Assembly: GCA_001972305.1 (NCBI GenBank)
Contig: BDDD01005828.1
Location: 1 to 64,000 of the forward strand
Direction of reading: 5' to 3'
Source: Cephalotus follicularis
Lineage: Eukaryota; Streptophyta; Magnoliopsida; Oxalidales; Cephalotaceae
Length of the DNA stretch: 64,000 nucleotides
Within the stretch, counting starts at the first letter, position 1; every line of letters starts with the position of its first letter. The position numbers and the translations under genes are program-made. This document shows positions 24,690 to 34,704 of the stretch, one piece after another. The notes under the pieces were generated by a model. It was given only the letters and a program-made list of their open reading frames with translations, was not told the origin of the DNA and ran no database searches.

Positions 24690-25023
24690 ATTAAGGGGGA
24701 GCTAATGCTTTCTGCCTTTTGTAATACTTTTTGATGCTATACAAAAAAGAGGGAGAATAAGCTCAAAAATGTGTAAGTATCAAAGGGGGAGAACAAAGGG
24801 GGAAAATAGGGCTTAAACTCAAAATTTGATGTTAACTTGGAGAAAAGACTCACATTTGGAGAAATTGTTCAAGGAAGCAAATCTTATAACTTATTTGATA
24901 TTGCACACTCAATATGATCTTTGCAAAATATCTCTATTTGATATTCACTTATATTTTTAATTTGGTATTACTTTAATTTATGCATTTTGAGCAAATTTTT
25001 GTCATCATCAAAAAGGGGGAGAT
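24690..25023 (+). other. Multiple polypurine tracts of SIRE-A
   Basis: AAGGGGGAG-type tracts occur at about 24691-24701, 24743-24756, 24782-24792, 24795-24806 and 25010-25023. The last directly abuts the right LTR and is the likely plus-strand primer. Confidence 0.75.
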
Positions 25024-25528
25024 TGTTGACGATTTAGTCTCAATCCTTGTTTTGATGATAACATATTTGCATTTAACAAGTCTACTTGATGTGCATAAAA
25101 TTACAAGATCAATACCAAAGCAAAAACACCATCCGCAGAAGAAGTCATCGACTTTCAAGGAATAACATCGATATTCGTACGAAAGAAGTCGATCCCTTTC
25201 TAAAAGACATCGACGCCTTTCATGCTAGAAGTTACAGGTCAAATTCACATGAAGACATCGACTTCTACAGGCAAAGACATCGACGTTCGTAAGAAAGAAG
25301 TCGACCCCTATCTGAAAGACATCGACGTCTTTAGGTGCCAAAGTTACAGGACATTTTCGAGTGATGACATCGACGCTTATCAGTAAAGACATCGACGTCC
25401 ATACGAAAGACATCGACGCCTTTCCATAGACATCGACGCCTTTCTAGAGGTACCTGCATTTCCCAGAAAATACATCGACTCCCACAGAAGAAGTCGATGT
25501 GATGTTCAAAGTTTCAATACCTGGNTCA
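25024..25528 (+). repeat. Right LTR of SIRE-A, incomplete
   Basis: Matches the left LTR from 21768 for about 500 bp, then stops at an N (25525) followed by TCA and the GATTC duplication. The right end is therefore missing bases, not naturally short. Confidence 0.8.
25525..25525. other. Assembly gap (single N)
   Basis: The only ambiguous base in the window. It lies inside the right LTR of SIRE-A, and sequence on its two sides does not correspond to contiguous left-LTR sequence, so it stands for a stretch of unknown length. Confidence 0.9.
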
Positions 25529-27393
25529 GATTCGAATTGGATAACTTGGACAACCACTTGGACTAGTTTCAAATGATTTCAAAAGGGTGTTAAATTGAAC
25601 GTTTAAACGATGTTTTCAATAATCAGACTTCTGTTTCTATTGACCGTATAAGTCGTTATGATTTTCTGACATCTACACGCATTTCATTGCATAAAGCTTT
25701 CCACGTCTTAGTACGCGTTTGAATTCTGATAGTCTATTGTCTGTCTGTCTATTGTCTGTATAGCAGAGGATCCTACTATTGAGGTCGGCCATGGAGGCGA
25801 CAAGTCGTGTGGCTGTTTCGTCTGTACTATGAGTGGAACGCCTTTCTTTAACCCCTTTTACTCTGAAATGCTTTTAAATATTTTGAATGTTTAAGCGTGT
25901 TTGCTTATTTGTTTTTGTATCTGAATGAACTTGGTTTTAGTTCATTTCTGAAAATCTGTTTAAGTTTTGATGTCTGAAACTTTCTTTTAAATTTTTCAAA
26001 TGCTCGCATGGTTATAGTCATACTATGATGCTATTTTCGGTTATATCTGTACATATAAGGAAAATGATTTCCTCTATCTATTAAATTTGTTTTAAATCTG
26101 TTTTGATGACTCTGATGAGTTTCTCTATCTGTTTAAATGTGTTTAAAGTGTGTTTTGAGGATTCTGCATTTTGAAAATCTAAGATTATGTATTTCTGAAA
26201 TCTGTTAAATATGTTTAGATACATGGTGATCTCGGTATTGTAATATATATATATATATATATATCTGATGCCCATGGGAGGCTTTGTCTACACGTGTATG
26301 ACTTTCTGCTGATGCTTTGACAAAACGGTGACATTGCCACTATTTCTGCTGGACGTTCGGCCCGACGGGGCCCAGGCTTCAACCTTACCTAGTAGACCCA
26401 TGGCATCTTTATATATTTATTTCTGTTTCAACTTTGTTAAATACTATATATATATATATATATATCTGAGTTCTGAAGATATTAATCTGTTTTAAGGAAA
26501 TGATCTAATTTTTTGCTGATTTCTGGAAATATCTGTTTTGTAAATTGGTTTTGAATTCACTTTCTGTTTAATTGCTTTTAATCTGTTTTATAAATCAGAT
26601 TTTTGGATTTGATTCTGTTTCTGAACTTCTGTTTAAGTTTGTTTTATACTTTGTTGTAATATTTCTGTAAAAGTATATTTTATTGCGAGCAAAACTCTGC
26701 AGAGTCTTTTTGTTCCATCTCACTAGTCCTATGGATTAACCCCTCCTCTTTTTTCTGTTTTTAGTTTTGACAGGTTAGTCTACTGAGCTCTGTCAGCTGG
26801 AGTCAGTCAGTCTGCTGAGGTGAGACCACAAGGGCATACCTACCAGAGTCAACACATGCATATCATCATTACATTAGTATTTAAATTTCTACATTACTTA
26901 TGTTTTTATATAAATGTTTTGGTTTTGTTTAAAAGGGTTGTGCCCTATTCAGGTTTTAAGTTTTGTTAATATGGTTGAGGCAGAGCCTAACCCATTACTT
27001 GTTTTCTGCTTTTAAATTGTGATTTGCTGAGAACTGAGCCCATTTTATAAAGTGTTTCCTCCTTCGGGAGTGTGGTCTGCTGAGGGCTGAGCCCATTTTA
27101 TAACTGTTTCCTCCTTCGGGAGTGTGATTTTATAAAACTGTGTTTTTCATTATAGGGGGTATAGTCCGATAAACGAATACTACATGCTTGATTTTCGTAA
27201 TTTTAAGAGTTAGAATTATTTTCAAGTTTTTCAAGAAACTTTTATATTTTCTTTCTGTTTTGAAGAATTTCTCTGTTTAAATATGCATTTCTGAAACATT
27301 GATCTGCTGAAACTATGGGGTGAGTCTCTCATGGGAGGCTTGGACTTGTAGTGGGCACGGCGGATCCCAATCGGGCTGGGTCTGGGCTTGTCA

Positions 27394-28517
27394 GTTTTGT
27401 ATCAGATCTTTGGTTTTTAGATTCTCTAGACTCATATGCACGTCATGCATTCTGGTAGGCATTCATTCTGAGTTTTAGTATTTTGAGTTTTGGTATAAGT
27501 GTGGGTAGCATGCCTTTTGGTCAAGTGATATTATCTTGTGGTAGAGTTTGTGTTTGGGCTCAACCCAAATGTTCTGAGTCTTAGATTTCTGTTCTGGATT
27601 TCTCTGTCGCAACAGAGTTTGTTGTTAGGGTGTCACACCCTTATTCCCCTTGTTCTGATATAATAGATCTGAAATGTCTGTTGATGTTTTGAAGTTCTAA
27701 TTCTGTTACTGAAGTTATTGGTTGGTTATATATCTGAGGTTATAAAGATGAAGTTTTTTTTTTTAATTCAGAAGTTTTAAGGCTTGAGTTTTAGTATGTT
27801 TATATGTTTTGTGGAATTAAGATTAAGTCTCTGATGAGTTTCTGGTTGGTGTCTGATTTTTTGTCTGATGGAGTTCCCTGTTAAGGGGGATATGTTTGGT
27901 AGTCAATAGATTCTAATGAATTTGATGTTATGTTGTACAGTAATGTTGAGTAGTTGATGTGATTGATCAGCCCTCTAGGAAGTTTAATGATTCTGTATCT
28001 TTTGTGAAGCTGTAGTGCGATGAGATAAGTATGGATAATTGAGTAAGGTTGAATTGAAGTCTAGGATTCAATATTCTGCTTGATTATTCATTTCATGACT
28101 ACGGTATGAAATGAGTAAGTGTGGATAAGTGAATGCAGAGAAAATCTGTATTGTGGTCTTGAGGTCTATAAGAATGCTTTGATTGCAGACTCTTCTGACT
28201 TGTTTTGAATTAAGTTAATGGTTGCTTATATGATCTGATCATACTTGAGTTGCATTTTGATGACTTTAGTCTTAACCTCTGCAAGTTATATGAGAGACTT
28301 GACGATAGGAAATGGGGATCTATAAAGTAGTAATATATTAGTAAGGTTATTGATATACCTATGTGATATAGAGGATTTCAGTATAAGCTCTACTGATTAG
28401 ATGACTGTTAAAGATCCTTAGTATTTGTTTAAAGTTCTGATATGATTAAATTTATATATATATGTATGTATGTATACATATATATATATACATATATATA
28501 CATATATACATATATAC

Positions 28518-28549
<32 letters not shown>

Positions 28550-29075
28550 GTATATATATTGAATTGAAGTTCCTAGATGATGAAAATGCTACGAGTTCTA
28601 GTGATATGTTATGAATCATGACATGATTCTCTTGATGAGAGCAAGTTGTTATAAGTTTTTTGCAGTATCTATATGGTTATAAATCTGGTAATGTCGAGCA
28701 TTGTAATGTAAATTATGTTCAAATGTCTGTTAAAGAATCTATATTCATGACTTAAAGTCTTGGCATGATCTGATTAATGAATGAATTGAGGTTTCTGATG
28801 GATAAAATAATGTGAGTCAAGATACCTTGTGAATCATGCTTGGAGTAAAAAATGTTAGGTTCTAGTGTCAAAATCTAATAGTGTTGTGTGAATGGTTCTG
28901 ATGCGAATAAAAGTGATTAGTCGAAAGTCTTGGGTGATCTGATTTTTGTACTGATGAAAAGTTGTTATGAGTTCTATCGTTTTCTGTTTTATCTTATGAG
29001 GCAAGTGCTTAACTCTTTTCAGCCTTTGGAGTTATGGGAATTTCAGGGATGAAATTCTATTAAAGGGGATATGTT
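27394..29075 (+). other. Internal region of the large non-coding element
   Basis: Starts with TTTTGTATCAGATC, perhaps a decayed primer site of the TGGTATCAGA type. A long AT/ATAC/ATGT microsatellite lies at 28448-28558. It ends with the purine tract TAAAGGGGATATG just before the right LTR. No open frame or conserved domain was seen. Confidence 0.7.
28448..28558. repeat. AT-rich microsatellite (TA, TACA, TGTA units)
   Basis: Interleaved TATATA, TATACA and TATGTA units over about 110 bases. Confidence 0.9.
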
Positions 29076-31822
29076 TATGACGTCCGTGTCCTAGTACGGT
29101 CTGTGTCTGTGGAGCCTACGTGACTTCTGTCTGTTAATCTGTTTTTCTGACATACATGACATATGCATCATCGCATTAATAAATTTTTTCTAATGTGATT
29201 TCATTTTGATGGTTTTTCTGCGTAACTTAAGTTTTCTCTGCTGTAAAAATTAAACGATATTTTACTGAAACTGCTGCTGAATTCAGAAAATAAGCCAAGT
29301 GGTACGTCCCAAATATCCAATTTCTGTCCGTATCAGTTAAATTCTGGACGAAACCCAGTTCGTTTTGAGTTGAATATATAATGAGAAATGCCAAAATTTG
29401 ATTCATTTTATGCCTTTCTTTCTCTCTCCCCGTTTCTCTCCCATCTCTCCCATTCTCTCACTCACTCTCTGCTCCTGCCTCCGGCGTCAGTGCCGATCTG
29501 ATGTCGGCGAAGGTACCAGCCAAACCGCCATGACCTCCTGAGCACGCCGAGCCCCACCACCGAGCCGGCAACCCCCGTTATTCTTGCGCACGGAGCTTCT
29601 TTCTCCCAGCCTCTGTTCTGCATCGTTCGGACGTCTCCGGTGACCGTCACGACAAGCCGAGCCCAGATTCGGACTCTTGATGTCACGGCCGATCGAACGG
29701 TACCAGCCCCGACACGTGACGACGCTGGCAGCGCAGATAGATGCAAAAGTCAACCGCAGTCAAACGCACTCTTTCGGGCCAGACGCGGCGGCGCCATGAC
29801 CAACGCGCCCCAGATCGGTGATCTCTGTTCTCCTACGCACCAGGTGCGACCTTCTCTGCGATTGACCGGTGACAAGCGCCGGCATCCTCTAGCGACCTGT
29901 TTCTGACAGTCTTTTGACTCCGTTTTCAGTGCAGGCATGATCCGTTCCGGTTCGGCTTCGAGATTCTGACTCTGCGCTCCGTTCCGTCCAATTTCGGTAA
30001 ACTTTGAACTTTTCTCCGTTAGTTCTGTTTTTCTGTTGAATTCTATATTTCTGTATTTGTATCTGTTTCTGTTATACATAGGAGCTAGAATTTTATAATC
30101 GATTCGAATTGGATAACTTGGACAACCACTTGGACTAGTTTCAAATGATTTCGAAATGGTGTTTAAATTGAACCTTTAAACGATGTTTTCAATAATCAGA
30201 CTTCTGTTTCTGTTGACCGTATAGGTCGTTATGGTTTTTTGACATCTGCACGCATTTCATTGCATAAAGCTTTGCACGTCTTAGTACATGTTTGAGTTCT
30301 GATAGTCTGTTCTCTGTATAACAGAGGATCCTACTGTTGAGGTCGGCCATGGAGGCGACCAGTCGTGTGGCTTGTTTCGTCTGTACTATGAGTGGAACGC
30401 CTTTCTTTAACCCTTTTTATTCTAAAATATTTTTAGATGTTTTGAATATTTAAGCGTGTTCGCTTGTTTGTTTCTATATCTGAATGAACTTGGTTTTATA
30501 TCATTTCTGAAAATCTGCTTAAGTTTTGATGTTTGAAACTTTCTTTTAATGTTTTCAAACGCTCGCATGGTTATAGTCAAACTATGACGCTATTTTCGGT
30601 TGTATCTGTACATGATAAGGAAAATGATTTCCTTTATCTGTTGAATCTGTTTTAAATCTGTTTTGATGACTCTGATGAGTTTCTGTATCTGTTTAAATGT
30701 GTTTAAAGTATGTTTTGAGGATTCTGTATTCTGAAAATCTGAGATTCTGTATTTCTGAAATCTGTTAAATATGTTTAGATGCATGGTGATTTCAGTATTT
30801 TATTATATATATATCTGATGCCCATGAGAGGCTTTGTCTACACGTGTATAACTTTCTGCTGATGTTTTGACACGACGGTGTCATTGCCACTATTTCTGCT
30901 GGACGTTCGGCCCGACGGGGCTCAGGGGTCAACCTTACCTAGTAGACCCATGGCATCTTTATATATTTATTTCTGTTTCAACTTTGTTAAATACTATATG
31001 GTTTCAATATGTTTTATAAATCAAATTTTTGGATTTGATCCTGTTTTTGAACTTCTGTTTAAGTTTGTTTTATACTTTGTTGTAACATTTCTGTAAAAGT
31101 ATATTTTATTGCAAGCAAAACTCTGCAGAGTCTTTTTGTTCCATCTCACTAGTCCTGTGGACTAACCCCTCATCTGTTTTCTGTTTTTAGTTTTGACAGG
31201 TTAGTCTGCTGAGCTCTGTCAGTTGGAGTCAGTCTGTCTGCAGAGGTGAGACCATAAGGGCATGTCTACCAGAGGCAACACATGCATATCATCATTACAT
31301 TAGTATTTAAATTTCTGCATTGCTTATGTTTTTATATAACTGTTTTGGTTTTGTTTAAAAGGACTGTGCCCTATTCAGGTTTTAAGTTTTGTTAATATGG
31401 TTGAGGCAGAGCCCAACCCATTACTTGTTTTATGCTTTTAAATTGTGATTTGCTAAGGGCTGAGCCCATTTTATAAACTGTTTCCTCCTTCGGGAGTGTG
31501 GTCTGCTGAGGGCTGAGCCCATTTTATAACTGTTTCCTCTTTCAAGAGTGTGATTTTATAAAACTGTATTTTTCTTTACAAGGGGCATAGTCCGATAAAC
31601 TAATACTACATGCCCGATTTTTGTAAAATTTTAAGAGTTAGAATTATTTTCAAGTTTTTCAAAAAACTTTTATATTTTTTTTTCTGTTTTGAAGAATTTC
31701 TCTGTTTAAATATGTATTTCTGAAACTCTAATCTACTGAAACTACCGAGTGAGTCTCTCATGGGAGGCTTTGCCTCGTAGCGGGCACGACGAATCCCAGC
31801 CGAGCTGGGTCCGGGCGTGTCA
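29076..31822 (+). repeat. Right LTR of the large non-coding element
   Basis: 2747 bp homologous to the split left LTR. Its first dinucleotide reads TA instead of TG (one change). It ends CCGGGCGTGTCA and is followed by the ACTTT duplication. Confidence 0.85.
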
Positions 31823-31827
31823 ACTTT

Positions 31828-32865
31828 ACCCTTGGAACTCAAACAGAGTTCTAAAGGGTGGCTCAAGGTTAAGTGCTTGAAGCGGCTGTAAATGCCCTTC
31901 TCACTTAACTGATTCAAGGATCATTGTTAAGAGTCTTAGTTTGGTGGCTAAAAGGGTAAGTTGGCTCTACAATGCAGTTTATTTTCCCCTTTGATCTTAG
32001 GGGATAAATCGTGTAGGCCTATTTTATAGGGATTAAGTTTGATCAAGAATTAAGTGTTGATAATGTTTCGGCATAATCAGGATTCTACTTCTGCAAATGA
32101 ATAGGATCCTGGTTGACTAATCCTGATATGAATTGGGTTCCTTTTATAGATACTTTTTTCTGTAACTGAAATGAGGATAAAACTCAATAAATAGAGGCCT
32201 TTAGGATTACAAGATGGAAGAATTCCAAAGGAGCCGAAATAGAACACAATACTTGTGATCTCTTTTCCAAACTCTACAAAATCCTTAAGGAAATAATTCT
32301 CTTTTCCCCTTAATCTCTTTCAACAAATATCCTTCCTCTTGCCGATTTCATGCTTAACTGCCTATTTCTAATACCCAGTTCTCTACAAACACACCTTAAA
32401 ACATTTGGCGACTCTGCTAGGAAGGTAGTTGTATGAGATGGCTAGAACAAAAAATGCAGTCACCAGTCAACATGGAGACAACGAGGTCGACAACACCAAC
32501 AGTGCCAAATCCTACCTGTAAACAATCTTAAGGAGGGAGCATTGGTAGCAAGCATCCAAACCATCATTGAAGTCATCCAAACCACACAAAATACTATTCT
32601 CACCAACATGAAGCAACAACAACAAACGTTGCAACAACACCATCTCACCATTTAACAACAACAAGCTTTCGTGGCATAGTTCTTGTCAAACTATGAAACA
32701 AGACCTACCGTCACACCGCCTGCCCAACCTATTCAAACTCCACTTGCCACTGCGACGACGCCAAGGGGACAACAAGATACACCTCCTGTCGAGCAATCAC
32801 CCATTCAAGCACTCTTGCAAACACCACAATCCATACATGCATCCAATTCGCAGTCGAGTATTTAG
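31828..32865 (+). mobile_element. 5' remnant of another Ty3/gypsy element: LTR piece, primer site, start of gag
   Basis: TTTGGCGACTCTGCTAGG at 32404-32421 looks like a primer binding site. Upstream, TCAATAAATAGAGG (about 32186) could be its TATA region. Downstream an ATG at 32437 (MARTKN) opens a Gln-rich frame with stops, continuing to 32865 (AQPIQTPLATATTPRG). This is consistent with a gag N-terminus. The rest of the element is missing. Confidence 0.5.
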
Positions 32866-33157
32866 TAAGAATTACAATTTTCTTTTCGTGGCAATAAAAA
32901 TATATGAATAAAATAAAAGATCAATATGATGCCGATACATGCAGCTAAACAATAAAAGCATAACAATTATGTCACACCTCTTATCCCAATGATAAAAATC
33001 CAACACAAAAATGCGTACAAAGCATGGCATAGAAATATGGAGATATATAAACGAAAATGTATATGTATAGGATACTTATGCGTACTAAGATTTTTTTTTG
33101 GACAAGAAACTAAGTACGTTAGTTGAACAAAAGTAAATTGAGACTTTTATAGATGGG

Positions 33158-33162
33158 TAAAC
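33158..33162. repeat. Left target-site duplication of Copia-A (TAAAC)
   Basis: TAAAC here and at 51738-51742 bracket the whole 18.6-kb nest. Confidence 0.85.
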
Positions 33163-33360
33163 TGTTAAGATTGTTAGGTTGAGAGAGGTTGCTTAAAGCA
33201 TTACACCCAAACCATCTAATTTGGAATGCCAAGCATGCTGCTTCTAGCTAGAATATATCAGAATAAACTAGGGTTTACTAGTTACTAGGATATACCAATT
33301 CACTATCCATACCAGCTTATATTAGAACAAAAAATTTGTGTTATAATTAAATACCCAACA
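33163..33360 (-). repeat. 3' LTR of Copia-A
   Basis: 198 bp. On the minus strand it starts TGTTGGGTATTTAATTATAA and ends ...CTTAACA. It is preceded on that strand by the polypurine tract TAGGAGGAGAT (33361-33371). Confidence 0.8.
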
Positions 33361-34149
33361 ATCTCCTCCTATGTTATACATATAGCCAAACCAATAAATT
33401 AAACTTATGCAATGTTCAAAAAAAATATTGAATCATTCATATCTCCATAACAAGGTGGATTTGGAATCCATTTGAATTAAAAAATAAGAATTCAAGAAAA
33501 CCAAGAGTTTTAGAACAAATCTAAACTCAAACCAACATGAACTTTCACTTGTAAGTGAACTACTTATTAAACCATAAAATATAATAGTTCCCCACAACTT
33601 TAGAAAAATTTTACTCATCAAGATTCAAATTTAAACAATCTCTTCCATTTTCGCCAATCTCTATAAATTACAAAATATGAATTTCTTGTACAGTATGATC
33701 CCAATAAATTCTATAAAATACGAAAGTATCTAGTTTTACCAAAAGAACTTAGTACAATTTTATAACAGCTGAAAATATCATCAAACAATAAGCATTATCG
33801 TCAAGTTTCTTTACAAGAAAAAGACCTAACAATTTCTTTTTCAATAACCATTTCATGTTTTCATTTGGAATGCTATAGTCATCATATCAAACATGAATTT
33901 ATGTTGTATCATCAAATTTGGAATGAACAACATACAATGAGAAACATATCATCAAATTTGGAATGATATACAAACAACTATAACATCATTGAAACATATC
34001 AGACAATTCTCATATTTCTTTGTGGAATAATATAAAAGATTGCTACATCAACAGATTTAGAATGATTTCCCAAATCTCCTCAGTAATTTCACCAAATTAT
34101 CTGAAATATTTAAATTGTCTCGAATGTTTATCATGGTAAAATGAGATTA

Positions 34150-34699
34150 AAAAAATTTAAAATAATATGGGACTAGATTAAGATTAAGACCTATATACAT
34201 GATATTTAACCCAATCTCCCCCACAGTTTTGAATATTTGATCTTTGTTCAATCCCTTTGTAAGGGCATCTGCCATATTATTCTTCGATCACACATCGACC
34301 AAAGTGATGATCTCGTGTTCTATGAGATAATGCAGCATAGTCTGTTTCACTCCAATATGTCTCCTCTCATTAAATGGTGAATTTTGAACTACTATTAGCT
34401 TAATTATCACATAACACATTTAAAGAATTGATCTTTAAGCTAGTCAATGGAATATTCATGATCAAATTCTTTATCCACTCAGCTACATCTTCCGCATAAA
34501 GCTAGAGTATAAAATTCTGATTCCATATACGACAATGCTATACAAGTCTGTCTCTTGGATTTCCATGTAATAAAAGGATGTCTACTATAGCACAGAGCAT
34601 AACTAAGAGTAACTTTAAGGTATCTCACCAGCCTCATAAGGGTATCCCAATCTCCTTGTCAGGATTAATAGTGAAACAACTCAGCATGCCTACCGCAAA
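34150..34699 (-). pseudogene. Copia-A RT end and RNase H remnant
   Basis: Minus-strand pieces such as ADALTKGLNKDQIF (about 34275-34229) and FAVGMLSCFTINPDKE (about 34700-34640) are the typical end of a copia pol. Many stops and frameshifts. It continues across the solo LTR at 37430. Confidence 0.7.
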
Positions 34700-34704
34700 G
34701 GCTA

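Larger units (their letters stand above)
21768..25528 (+). mobile_element. SIRE-A: SIRE/Maximus-like non-autonomous element with a plant-transposon-type ORF only
   Basis: It begins TGTTGACGATTTAGTC and the same sequence recurs at 25024, preceded by AAAAGGGGGAGAT, the classic SIRE-type polypurine tract and LTR start. GATTC at 21763-21767 and 25529-25533 is the target duplication. Between the LTRs there is no gag, protease, RT or integrase, only one ORF (23044-24396) and a 3' region with several polypurine tracts. The first ~500 bp of the two LTRs differ at about 15 positions. The full LTR length is unknown because the right copy is broken by an N. Confidence 0.8.
20691..27393 (+). repeat. Left LTR of the large non-coding element, split by an insertion
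   Basis: Starts TGTGACATCCGTGTCC and ends GGGCTTGTCA at 27393. It is interrupted by 21768-25528 with a duplicated GATTC. It carries a CpG-rich stretch (21115-21570) and AT runs (26246-26262, 26446-26465). Relative to the right LTR it has about 150 bp extra near 26450-26600. Confidence 0.85.
20691..31822 (+). mobile_element. Large non-coding LTR element (LARD-like) with a nested SIRE-like element
   Basis: Two long LTRs flank an internal region of only about 1.7 kb (27394-29075) in which I see no gag or pol. The left LTR is 20691-21767 plus 25534-27393 (about 2.94 kb without the nested insertion); the right LTR is 29076-31822 (2747 bp). Both end in (T/C)GGGC(T/G)(T/G)GTCA and the element is bounded by ACTTT duplications. 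Long LTRs with a short non-coding interior fit a large retrotransposon derivative moved in trans. Termini TGTGACATCC...GTGTCA suggest a Ty3/gypsy parent, perhaps Del/Tekay, but that is inference. Confidence 0.85.
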
